NCBI GenBank assembly: GCA_014925825.1
Contig: JACGCK010000354.1
Location: 1-34,674, forward strand
Direction: 5' to 3'
Source of the DNA: Pholiota molesta
Lineage: Eukaryota > Basidiomycota > Agaricomycetes > Agaricales > Strophariaceae
DNA: 34,674 bases
The notes under the pieces are model-generated. The model had not been told where the DNA came from. It saw only the letters and a list, made by a program, of their open reading frames with translations, and did no database searches. Shown here piece by piece: positions 11,106 to 22,769 of the stretch (positions are counted from its first letter, which is position 1; each line of letters opens with the position of its first letter). Position numbers and translations under genes: made by a program.

Positions 11106-11722
11106 AGGATCGATCTGCTCTTTATGTCATTACGATGATGTATTTACTTTCCGCAGATCCAGCGTTGCATGTTTCCAGAACTCCTTCCCATTTGTAGAGA
11201 GTTGTACTATATCGGATCTTTTCCTTGGTGATGTGGTGACGGCTTTCTTGCAAACCTCAACGCCTAGGCTGAATGTCTATATGGTACATTTACATACTCT
11301 ATATACCACTTCAATTTCTTATTGGACTCTTTCTAGTAGAGCATGACCTCGATCCAAATTTATCACCAACGTCGAATCGAAACGCAGTTAGCGCTTAGCG
11401 CTTAGTGGCAAGCGCTTATTTGAACGGCATTTGCCGAAAGTACCGAGATCAGCGCCGTCGTCGTCATCCATTGTTACGCGTTACATTTGGGTTGCACCAT
11501 CTGAATCGCAGCGCTCAAGGCGATGGGGCGACCTGCGAGTCAAGTGTTGAAGACATGGTGCTCTACAACATTCTACGTTATTCCGTAACCCCGTCGATTA
11601 TCGTTTCAACTTGCAAACTTGATTCCTCTTGATTCGGCTTTACTCAAATATCACACCTCCCCGTTGCAGGGTACCGGTGAGGGCTAATAAGGGCCGATCT
11701 ACATAAGTAGTATGTCCTAGTA
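11106..11722. other. Intergenic, gene-poor
   Basis: No supported gene. It contains a cluster of AGCGCTT palindromic words at about 11390-11418. Open frames at 11005-11346 and 11405-11632 have no recognisable motif. Confidence 0.5.
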
Positions 11723-11730
11723 AGTATGTC
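11723..11730. repeat. Left 8-bp target-site duplication of hAT-like element
   Basis: The sequence agtatgtc directly abuts the left inverted end and is repeated exactly at 12767-12774. A further copy lies at 11709-11716, so the flank itself is locally repetitive. Confidence 0.75.
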
Positions 11731-12766
11731 AGGACCCCTGAAAGCTCACCAAAATGGCTGATGCCAAAAAAATGAAAAAATGCGATTTTTATCCAAACCA
11801 AATTTGCTAAAAATTATCCGATTTTTGCACCAGGGAGCGCCAGAATGCAAAATTTATCCAAATTTCGGCTCAGGCATCCAAAATAGCGGGCAAGGTTCAA
11901 ATTTTCGTTTTTTTGGCCTGCGGCGCCATTTTACAGCATATAGACTTGTAAAATACAAGCTTAGCATAACAAATACTGTACTGAACCAACCATCTCTTCA
12001 GGTCACGCGTCACAGGACATGCTGAAGTGAAGAGTTTTTAGAGGTGGTCACGGTCCCAATCTTTTATGAAGAGTTCTCGAAGTCAAATTTAATAGGCATT
12101 TCAGCTTGATTCAGCATTTTGAGGACTTAAACACAAAATTTTGGCTTCCTACAGCAGTTTGATGAAGAGATTTTTCTGAGGTCACACCAAATGAGGCTCC
12201 ATCAGGCCTTCTTTGGACCCTTTGAAGAGATGAAGAGATGGAATTTTTTGGTCACAAAAAATTCACATCTTCACCCTCATCGTCTGATCCAACTTGAGTA
12301 GAAGTCACTTTTGTTCGTTTCCACAGTGTTTTCATTGCTTCTTGGACCAAGATTTGAGCAAGTGGGCAGAGAGGGACAGAGTTTCCAAAGAGTTTCTGTA
12401 TTTTCCGGAATTCTGTTGACGTGACGATGAGTGACAAGGCCCTAAGGAATATTTTGAATGAATTTGGATATTGGTTTCATTAGATAAATTAGGACCAGGG
12501 CCTTGTAGCGTATTAACTGTTTGAAGCTTGCAACATATTTTGGAGTGCCGATGTTTATATCCCCCCGAAGGCCAATTTCTATCCAAACCCGCGCTTATGC
12601 CTCGATCTCATGGCCAAAATTTATCCAACTTTCTGATGTAGCATTTCGGTCAAAAAACCAAATTCCTATCCGATATTTTCGAAATAGCCCTGAGGCATTT
12701 TGCAAAAAATTCTCAGATTTTATCCGATTTTGGGATCAGTGGGTTTGGTGTACTTTCAGGGGTCCT
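11731..12766. mobile_element. Non-autonomous hAT-like DNA transposon (1,036 bp)
   Basis: The left end begins aggacccctgaaag and the right end is its exact reverse complement. The match extends to about 23 bp with two mismatches, and a weaker, degenerate similarity continues inward. Perfect 8-bp direct repeats (agtatgtc) flank the element, the duplication length made by hAT transposases. The element has no full transposase. Short minus-strand frames inside (for example 12252-12437, with KIQKLFGNSVPLCP) may be eroded coding sequence or chance. Several copies of a TTTATCCRA-like word occur near both ends in the same orientation (about 11788, 11815, 11854, 12579, 12620, 12666, 12720). These are candidate subterminal transposase-binding repeats. 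Confidence 0.75.
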
Positions 12767-12774
12767 AGTATGTC
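12767..12774. repeat. Right 8-bp target-site duplication of hAT-like element
   Basis: This exact copy of agtatgtc follows the right inverted end immediately. Confidence 0.75.
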
Positions 12775-14590
12775 CTTGGTGTGTCCTGTCCGCCATGTGG
12801 CGGCGCTAGGAACGAATTCCTCTGGACTTACCAAGACTTACCAGAACTTCCCGTTCGGTTCCGTTGATCGCTGTGGCGCTTGATTTAAATAACCACATCT
12901 GGGTTGTTTAGCGACATAAAACACGGGCTTGAGCGCTTGTTGCATGAATGGCTGGGTCTGGGCGAATCTGGGTAACTATGTAATGTAGCAGTAACTTGGT
13001 TTGGGCGGTTTACTATCTTTTACAATATGTGGGCGGGAGATTTTGGAAACGGGTGGGTGAACGCATCTTCCATGTACTTATCCCCACCGTGCTTGTAATT
13101 TTTTTATCAGACCCCGAGCTCGGAGTCGCAATAATCGTGGCATTGTTCATCAAAAACAACCAAAAAAGCGAGTTATTCTTGAATATCGATGATTTCTGCT
13201 GTACTATTAATGCCTTTTTCGGCCTAGCGCTTTGGGAAACCCTTATTGGCCAGGCCGTCTGCGAACTGTACAAAGTGACTACTGTCCAGAAGTCGAATTT
13301 GTCAACTCGGTCTTGAATTTTTGAGACCCCATTTTGCCCATACATAGATCCCGACGCGCTTGAAAAATGTGAAAGTCCCTAATGGCCGCAATCAATATCA
13401 GCAGATCAATTTCTGCAAAAATGTGCTGTTTTTAGCATTGGTGGCAGTTGCATCCGGGCCAGCCCTAATATTCTAATTATTTAAGCTTTCCTCCCGTGTA
13501 AATAACCGACACTGGATAGAATCTCGGTGTGAGTCTCGTCTTCAACACTCATCAACACCGTACCAAGTGGCCCCTAATGCTTTTGCTCTTGGCAGATCAG
13601 TTAAACGCGTTTTCGGAGCCTTGAGAGCTGGCGGCAGGATGGCGGCAATAGACTAGCGCTGACATTGACTAATTTAGCATCTCCGAACTCGCCTCATGTC
13701 TCGCATTTCTCCCGACATATGTAATCTACATGTACAACAATAATTCATGTATGATTGAATCACAACAAGACAAAGCTGTACTCGACCCGCCTAGTGATCC
13801 CTATTAATCATGTTTAACAGTCAGTTTTGACGACTTTGACATGTGTTCTACAGTTAAAAAAGAAATAGCCGGCGGTGGTACAAAAGAGGACACTTATGAC
13901 TCGGAAAGGACATTCCCATTCCATTCGGCGCTATTAATTTTTTTTCCCTGGCTGTGCCAGTGGCCGAACACCCTCTCACGGACACCCGAGAAGAATCCGA
14001 GGCCAAAATCCCAGGTTGCGTATCCATCACATGAGTATCTCATCCGAAACGCCTGCGGAATTGGGAAATCTAGAGAAAGTCACGAACGTCAGTCTAGAAT
14101 TGTAACACGACCATTGTTTCCTCCGAGGACTCATGACTTATTCATGACACGGGATTAATTGGGTGCGTGTATTGGTTATACCTTAATTGTATTATTGTGC
14201 AGATGTGGGCAGCTTGGGCCATCTAACAGAAACGAGGCTTTGAGTTACCACCCCACCTCGTTGTTATTTTTTTGCTTGCTTGCGCGAACGTACGAAGGGC
14301 CAATTTATGTTATCTCAGATACCGCGTGGCTGAAGCGCGAAATTACCGTTTCTAGACACGGCCCCCGCAGTGACAGTTGCCACGTGGGAGATGCCGCTTC
14401 CGGTTCGGGGTGATTGACGAACTTTCAGAAAATATATTGGCAGCGTTGCCTGCATCCTGTGCCGTCTTGTGTGCGAGACACGAAATTACCAATTGCATGG
14501 ATTGAGGTAATATTGGCATGATGTCCCTCCACAAATTGACACGCTTAGACCTGGAAGCCACCCTGGTTCTTCCCAAGCGTTTCAAGTCCC
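12775..14590. other. Intergenic, gene-poor
   Basis: About 1.8 kb with no supported gene. The open frames (12996-13316 plus, 13841-14158 plus, 14352-14633 minus) have no recognisable motif and no consistent splice extension. Confidence 0.5.
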
Positions 14591-14609
14591 GGTTGGTATA
14601 AAACCAACC
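14591..14609 (+). promoter_or_regulatory. Candidate TATA box inside a 7-bp inverted repeat
   Basis: A TATAAAA at 14597-14603 overlaps the centre of a perfect palindrome, ggttggt ... accaacc, with a 5-bp spacer. It lies about 120 bp upstream of the ATG of the small Cys/His-rich gene, a plausible promoter distance. Regulatory function is inferred from position only. Confidence 0.4.
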
Positions 14610-14725
14610 CTCCACTTCTGCTTCAATCCCCACAATTGCCTCGATCTCCTCAAGAGTTCAAAGCCCAACAAAAAGGCAGACGCCTCCTCTATTCTTCCCA
14701 TAACTTTAATACTTATTCGACATCA

Positions 14726-15146
14726 ATGTGCCAGCACAAGATGTGAGTACATGTTCAGGCGCGCTGCTTTGGTCTATGGCTGACATCCTATTAGAATTGG
14801 TGATTTCTATAGGGGCTGTGGCGTATGTCGTCGCGTCGCTCGCGAATCTCTCCCGCACTCACACGTTTTTGTAGCACTTTCATGGCCGTTATTACACTGG
14901 GGAGATTACGGACTGTGGTTCCGACCGTTGCAAGACCAGTGGAGCCCACAAACACAGGACAGCAAGCAATTGTGGTTGCGAACAGGTATGTACATTCCTG
15001 CCTTAGCCCAAGGACAGAATATCTAATGAGCGAAATATATATAGGTCGTTGTTGAAGACCGAAAAATCCAAAATATGTTCCAAATCCCTAATCCCGAATG
15101 TCAGCGCGCTAAAGCCGCTGCCGCTGCCGCTACCACTGCACGGTAA
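14726..15146 (+). CDS. Small Cys/His-rich protein of unknown function
   Basis: Four exons (14726-14742, 14795-14822, 14875-14985, 15045-15146) join in frame to an 85-residue protein. It starts MCQHKIIGDFYRGCG and continues HFHGRYYTGEITDCG, RCKTSGAHKH, NCGCEQ. The regularly spaced Cys and His residues (C2, H4, C14, H16, H18 and later pairs) suggest metal binding or disulfides. I recall this start (MCxH...GDYY.GC.H) as a recurrent small protein in mushroom genomes, with no established function. The C-terminus is an Ala-rich tail. No signal peptide is visible, so an intracellular metal-binding protein is more likely than a secreted effector. This is inference. Confidence 0.72.
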
Positions 15147-15672
15147 AGCGCTGACTGACTTGATCATTTCTTTTTGGACTTTGGGAATCGGCGGAAGGGT
15201 TGTCTTTGAGTAGACGGGTTCGCCGCGCGGTGTGTTTTATATTATCTCCTCGCTTTCGTCGCCTATCGCATGTCATACTATTTTATCTCCAGCATCATTA
15301 ATCTGTGTCCACACTCCCATGTAGCTATATTGCATAGTTCTGCTCGTTATATCATATTTATTCTATGTCTTTGATTAGTCCATGACCAAAAGCTTAAAGG
15401 CCTGCCTGGCCGTAGTGCCACTGAGTTTCAACTGTGAGGTGCCCGCCGGCCCTGATGTCACTGATGTCACATGCCTTGAGGAATTACTACCTCCTGACAC
15501 CGACTGTTCGACGGCCATATAAGTTCTCGCCTCCATCTCCCTGGTAATCAGCTACTAGGCCACTAAGCCCTGTCTCTGCTGTCGTTCTCGCGTCAATCGC
15601 AACTCCGATTCTGGATCCGGCTAACATTCCTTCAACCACAAGGTAGCGACGAATCTTGTAACATCGACAGCT
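15147..15672. other. Intergenic / 5' region of BBC1-type gene
   Basis: No coding exon is supported in these 526 bp. The stretch presumably contains the terminator of the small Cys/His-rich gene and the promoter and 5'UTR of the next gene. Confidence 0.5.
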
Positions 15673-17570
15673 ATGCCAACATGTAAACTCTGGCAGTATT
15701 TGATATTACCACCAGCATGCTCATGAATTCTTTGCTAAAGTTGCCGAATTGAAAGCCAAAGCAGCCGGAGCCGCCAATACTGGCAAGGAGAAGTTAACCA
15801 ATGTGCGAGACCGGAATACGAGGCATGATGCCATAGCTCCATACCTCTATGTATTATCCCACTGAATTTCATGATATTTCACAGCGTGCCTATGGCCAAA
15901 ACCAATTGGGATCCGTATAGTGGAGACTCTGCACCTCCCCCACCGCCACCCCGAAGTTTACTGAACAATAAGACAAAGCCAAAGCCATTGGCGGCGCTGC
16001 CTCCACCACCTAGTAGGACATCCTCAGCAGCCCTGTCTGCAACCTCTAGCAATAGAAGTACTCCTTCGCCTGCTCCTCCTTTACCCAACAGGGGCTCTCC
16101 AGCTCCTCCAGCTCCACCGCCGCGAAAATCGGCTAGCCCTGCAGTACTACCCCCTCCCTCTGTTAGATCACCATCGGAGCCACCTTCGTCGGCGGGCAGC
16201 GGACCCCCTCCCATCATCAGATCGACACGTCCAGATTCTCATATCCGCCGGCCAACGTCGACAGCGCCTGATAAGATTGACTGGGCGAATCTTACTCCGG
16301 AAGATAAGGAAGTGTTTTTCAGTTGGTTGGACGAATTTTTTGCGAACTTCACACCCCCGACAAGTGTTAAATCCGACGATACGAGGCCACTTGGACACTC
16401 TGGCGCACCATCCCACGGTCCTCCCCCCTTACGCCCAAGTGTGAGTACTACAGATATTGTTCAACGTCCCTCAACTTATGCTATTATTATTACAGAGTAA
16501 ACCCTCAGTTTGGTCGCAACATTCAGTCGGCAGTACGTGATTCAATCCTATCACATTTGCGCTCTAGCACGAATATTGTCGTTTGCTATGTCTATGCATC
16601 GTCGTACATATTATTAGATCAATCTACATCTTTCGTCCTTTCCCACCCACCAGCGACAACCTATGGATCGGGCGCACTTGATCTCGTCCGTTATTTCGCG
16701 CCTGCTATCTCCTGGGCTGATGCCTGGTACAATCCCACAGATGGTCCATCTATGCCCCCTCCTTTGGTAGGCGATAGAAACCATTCATACCGCAGCTCCT
16801 GGCGATCGAGAGGATCGAACAAGACTGTTCATATTGGCATCTGCTTCGCTGATCTCAGCTTTTTCTGGGGTACCGTTGAATTTTTAACGGAAGGAGGATC
16901 ACCAAATGCAGCCAAGAGGAGTGCATCTTACCTACCCCCACCCAAGCCATTGCCGCGGCAGGAGCTGGTAGACGCTCACGAGACATACGGTGACACGATC
17001 GCCTTGTTTGCAGAGTCCTTCCTTGGATCCGGGCAGTACTGTGCACGAGGAGAGTGCTGGGATCTGGCTCACGAAGCTCTCAAATACTTTGCGGACTATG
17101 ACTACGTGCCCAGACCCGTGCCTAGCATCAGCCGTACGCATGGCCATCTTATCTACGAAGCCATGGCGAGCAACAATGGCGAGACCGTGGTTGGCCGCTG
17201 GCGTGGAGGAGACGATCGTATCAGACGAGGAGACATCGCAGAATGGAGGAGGGTCAAGATCGGCGTGAAGGACGCACCCGCCGGCAGTCACTTTACGCTC
17301 GGCGACCCAGACCACACGGCTATCATCGTCCGCGACTGCATACTGGAGACGACGCCAGTGGACGGCGGAAGCCTGCTGCCTTCGGAGCTTGGAGTTGTCG
17401 TTGTGGTGGAGCAAAGTGTCGGACAGCCTCCTAAACGTAACGAGTACAACTTGAGCTACCTCAAGGAAGGTGAAATGTGGATATATCGGCCAGTTAGCAT
17501 GGAGGTATATCTCGGGGTAAAGGATCTAACTGCAGAACCCCCAGAAGGGCTTCGCTTGCAACGCCTATGA
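15673..17570 (+). CDS. BBC1/AIM3-type protein with cysteine-proteinase-fold C-terminal domain
   Basis: Five exons (15673-15682, 15741-15822, 15885-16440, 16496-16532, 16654-17570) encode 533 residues. The N-terminus (MPTFAELKAKAAG, then RNTSVPMAKTNWDPYSG) is followed by a proline-rich region with PPPPPP tracts up to about residue 150, as in actin-patch and SH3-binding proteins. The large C-terminal domain (about 235-533) contains CARGECWDLAHEALKYF with C363 and DPDHTAIIV with H449. That is the Cys/His arrangement of the papain-like fold annotated in BBC1/AIM3 proteins. Yeast Bbc1 binds type I myosin and tunes Arp2/3 at endocytic patches. An N-terminal SH3 domain, present in yeast Bbc1, is not seen here. 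The second intron (15823-15884) starts with GC, not GT. Confidence 0.85.
15823..15884 (+). other. GC-AG intron in the BBC1-type gene
   Basis: The exon ends ACG AG and the intron begins GCATGA. The acceptor is TTTCACAG. Only this join gives RNTSVPMAKTNWDP in frame. The nearest GT alternative (15851) would leave a 34-nt intron and the wrong frame. Confidence 0.65.
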
Positions 17571-17905
17571 CTCAAATGAGATCACACCCCGAATACTAAC
17601 GAAAATCCATTAACATACCCTTCTCAATGACATTGTCAATTAAGATGATCACCTATCGTACAATCACGACCATCAAGTAAAAAGTAAACACTAACTGTAG
17701 TACCCCAATCGACTTTAAATCGATTACCCTCTGGAGTCGTATCATAAAAAAGGTCTCGAGCGAGACAAGTACAGTTGGCCGATCACCATATAAAAATAGT
17801 GCTATGAAAAATGAATTCCAACCTCGTGAAAAGCAGACAGCAGTCTATGCCCGCAATCAATGGTCAATCCCCCATCTGTGTGAAGATTCGGATTTAGAAT
17901 ACGAC
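17571..17905. other. Convergent intergenic region
   Basis: These 335 bp lie between the stop codons of the BBC1-type gene (plus) and DIM1 (minus). It presumably holds the two 3' ends. No gene is seen. Confidence 0.6.
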
Positions 17906-19147
<1,242 letters not shown>

Positions 19148-19449
19148 GTTGTTTAGTTCCACAGCTCGTCGTCGTTAATGCTAATCAGTTACCAGTACCA
19201 TTGGAATATTGCAAGGATTGAAATTTCATTGAAGATCACGTGATTTGAAATACTCAGGGGGTGAGCGCTAAGCGCTTAGTTACAATTTGGGTGTACTTAT
19301 CAGCGTTGTCCAGTACCTAGATTCGCCGTTGGACTCATATCGAAATATATAGATAGGTAGAAGAATTGGTGCGAAAAATGTTTTACAATATCGATTTATT
19401 AGCGATATATACAGCGCGAACTTTTGGTTCTTGCAAATTCATATTCTTG
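19148..19449. other. Intergenic region between eIF2D 3' end and DIM1 start
   Basis: The stretch is 302 bp with both neighbours on the minus strand, so it must carry the DIM1 promoter and eIF2D 3' region. An AGCGCTAAGCGCTTAG palindromic cluster lies at 19264-19279. Confidence 0.5.
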
Positions 19450-21620
19450 TTACTTCTTCCCTGACAAATCAGCGACTTCGATCCATTTCTTTGGAATACC
19501 CTTCCCCTGTAAGTATTCCAAAACAAAAGTCGACTGTTTTCCCTGGACAAGGACCTCATTGCCCGATCCCGCAGGTTTCCCGGGTATCGGAGATACTACG
19601 CAAGAAAGAAAAAAAAGAAAAAAAAAAAAAACCACGGTCACCGACCATACCACAATAACGGGGGAAAACATACCAGAAGTAGCACCTGCGCAAGCCTTGC
19701 GCAAATCCTCCGCCATCTCTTCGGCGTCGACCACGAGAAACGGCTCAAAGCCCGATATCAGCGTGGCCGCCTTGCGTCCTTGTCGGACTTTCATGACGAC
19801 TTGAATTGGCGTCAATGTGCCCTTCCTGCACGCAGATGATATCATGTTGAATACCAAGTCGGCGTTTAGATCAGAAAAAAAACGGGGGTAGTACTCGCGT
19901 ACTTTGTAATGGGGTCTTTTCCTGCAGCTCTGATTTCGTACCAATTTTGCATTTTTCCGAGGATGTTCTTCGTAAGCTCGTCCCGCTTCATGAAGCGCGC
20001 CATGGTGGGCTCTGGTTCTATGTCTTTGTCTTTACCCTTGGACTTGGTTTTAGATTTGGTGGATGCGCACGAATAGAGCAAGTCATCTAGGTTGATGTAC
20101 GCTTGCTCTCGGGGATTGACGAGATTGTGAGCTACGATGTATGCATTCAAGAGGGAACGAATCTCCGCCATTGAATATAATGCATGTTTGCTGCAGAAAA
20201 TATTAGCACGTCAAACGGTAATTATAATTCCAGCTACTTACTCTGCACCGAACCCTTCAAATAAGTCGATAGTAGATTGATGAGGCTTCCACAATTCCCT
20301 AATCTCGACCTCCTTCCCCACTTGATTCTGCCGCTCCTCTCTAGCCGCCTTTTTTGCTTCCTTGAGTTCGATATCCTTGACCATGACAAATGGAGTATGG
20401 GAAATAACATTGGGATGAGTGGCATTAACCGCAGTGACCAATATATCTGGCTGTTGCTTCTGCGGAGGTTTGAGGCTAAGCAACGATGCTTTTTCCGCTG
20501 CCTTGAGGAACGTTGTCAGCGATTTATGGCTAGACGTCTTGATCGTAATTTCGGTCTCTACGTGAGGAGCTTCCTTGGAGGAACTTTGGACGGTATTTCC
20601 TGAGGAAGGTACGACGAGTGTCGGGAAAGCGGGGCGAGAAGGAAGGATATAATTGCTGTATAGTTGTGGAGCGGGGATGGGGAAAGAGGATGGCGGCAGC
20701 GATTTGAGAGTCGTGGATATAGCTTGTAAAAGTGCTTTGTTCAGAAGTTCTGTGACTTCAGCCGGTGTATAGGTTACTGATGCATTGTTGGCACCCTCGG
20801 ATTGTTCGGAAGGGCTAGCAGGGGGAGGCGTCACGGCTTCGTCGTTATTGGCTTCCTCAGATTCGCTGTCTTCCTCTTCATGCTTTTTTGCGTTTTCCGT
20901 GCTGAGGATGGTATCCTCAGGCATATCTCTCTTAGTTCCCATATCCCATAGATGATCTTTCCATGTTTGAATTATATGGACTGCCTTCCCCTTCTCCTTG
21001 GCCGAAGAGCGAAGCTGATCGCTGGGAATAGCCATTCGTCCTACAGCTACAGGCGCCGACAGCGCTGGTTTGCCGTCTTTCTTCGTATATTGTCTGATGG
21101 CGACAAGTTGACCTTCATGTAGCGCAGGGGGACAGTGTATGACTGGCTTAAGTAGAGTGAAGTCAGTTTGAATGAATGAGTCTGGATCAGTATCGACAAT
21201 AGTATAACGGACCTCCGGGAATCATAAGGTCGGCACCGCCTATGAGAATTGGGATGACCGCAGCTGGGGTGGACAGGAAAGGCAGCAAATCTTCCTTCTT
21301 CCATAGCGTATAGACGGTTGGGATCAAGTCCTCTGAGTTCTTTCCAATCGTAAACCATAAAGGGTTGCCATCAGGATCAAGGTAAGCCACCTATACATTC
21401 ATTGTTAGACACTCGAATAGAAGTTGAACGCAAAAAGGCGCACACCAGGTTCTTCTACGTGTGTGCTGAATTTGACAGACAAAATCCCGTCGGGCACCAG
21501 CACGTCTCCATCTTCTGACGAGATGCCGTAGGCAGATACGACCCGCTGCTTCAATTTCCGTCTGTCCGAGCTTCTGAGGGGTGCTGAAGTCTTGAGATTG
21601 CTGAGTGGTTTCTTGAACAT
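19450..21620 (-). CDS. Translation initiation factor eIF2D (ligatin/Tma64)
   Basis: Six exons (21444-21620, 21213-21390, 20242-21142, 19903-20190, 19674-19825, 19450-19595) encode 613 residues, the usual eIF2D length. The N-terminus MFKKPLSNLKTSAPLRSSDR and the following PUA region (GILSVKF, then PIPILIGGADLMIPG-like text at about 90-170) match eIF2D. A long acidic/serine-rich linker follows. A SWIB/MDM2-type region lies near 400-480 (ITIKTSSHKSLTTFLK is just upstream), and a SUI1 domain is at the end (GTLTPIQVVMKVRQGRKAAT, LQGKGIPKKWIEV). eIF2D delivers tRNA to the 40S subunit independently of GTP and helps recycle post-termination 40S complexes. The last intron has a very long pyrimidine tract before its acceptor. 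Confidence 0.93.
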
Positions 21621-22207
21621 GGTCAACGTTGGGGGAGTCAGCGTCCGTGTTCGACAAGATTAGATTATCACTGGTTTGTCAGCCATCAACAAATCGCTTG
21701 TGGCACAAATTTGAAATCTCAAAAGTTTTATTGTTCTTCGACAAGCGCCTTGTAGCACTTTGCTCGTCCAGATAGGCGCTCACTTATTGCGGGCCTAATC
21801 GCGATACCTTAACACGCTCATCCACCATGAATGTCGCCAATGATACTAACCGTTTCTAGGAGAGCTCTGTGCACGTGATCTTTGTTGATTGATCAAAGGG
21901 ATGTGCGAAATTAAATTACCAAATATCCGTCAATAGATCTTTCTTTGGAACCATCACCACCACTGCTGCTTTTCGCGTTCGTTCAAGGTGAGTCGCGATC
22001 CCTTCGGACGCAAACGCTTATCAAAGCGATCTACAACTTGAACCGGATCTGACCTAACTTGAAATTGGTTTTTTAGGCAGCTAAAAGGTACTTTCCGCCG
22101 TAAAGTCGCGACGCGACCTTTTTCTAATCACTATCGTCGTGTCCTCAGTCAAAAATCTGACACACACGTTGTATATCAAAACTCGCCGCTCATTCGAAAC
22201 ATAAAAG
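21621..22207. promoter_or_regulatory. Divergent promoter region (eIF2D / H2A.Z)
   Basis: These 587 bp separate the opposing start codons of eIF2D and H2A.Z. No coding exon is seen. A 5'UTR intron for H2A.Z is possible (GTGAGTCGCG near 21988 to TTTTAGGCAG near 22078) but not required. Confidence 0.55.
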
Positions 22208-22769
22208 ATGGCACCTGCAGTGAAATCCGGTGGTGGTGGAAAATCCAAGTCGGGGGCTATGGCTTCAGGAACAACGCAGACACCTCAGCCGCGGACTGTG
22301 CAGACTAGGAGTCAGAGGGCCGGATTACAGGTGCGTCACCTTCCAAAATTTTCATCATTTCATCGCAGAACGGTAACCGTCGATTGTCATTGAAGTTCCC
22401 TGTTGGTCGTATCCACCGTTATCTGAAACAACGTACCCAACATAACGTCCGCATCGGCGCCAAAGCAGCCGTGTATACAACCGCTATTCTTGAATACTTG
22501 ACGGCTGAGGTGTTGGAACTTGCCGGTATGTTATTTTAAGTAGTTCGGAGCGCGCGTATGCTGACAAGATGATAGGAAATGCATCCAAGGATCTCAGAGT
22601 GAAGCGTATCACCCCCCGGCATCTGCAGCTTGCCATCCGTGGCGACGAGGAACTGGATATGCTCGTGCGCGCAACCATCGCCGGTGGAGGTGTACTGCCT
22701 TTCATCCACAAGAGTCTGACAGGCAGCATGAAGGCCGCTGCGAAAAAGCCAGAGGGCCAACAACAGTGA
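22208..22769 (+). CDS. HTZ1: Histone H2A.Z
   Basis: Three exons (22208-22330, 22396-22525, 22576-22769) encode 148 residues. The histone fold reads [15 protein letters not shown], then [19 protein letters not shown]. The variant-specific C-terminal docking region [18 protein letters not shown] identifies H2A.Z and not canonical H2A. It lacks the SQE tail of H2A/H2A.X. H2A.Z is deposited by SWR1 at promoter-flanking nucleosomes. The N-terminal tail is Gly/Lys rich with likely acetylation sites. Residue 127 is Phe in VLPFIHK, where many H2A.Z proteins have His. Confidence 0.95.

Noticed and set aside
12252..12437. hAT transposase gene inside the mobile element
   Set aside because: The frame is only about 60 codons with no zinc finger or dimerisation motif. 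It is called non-autonomous instead.
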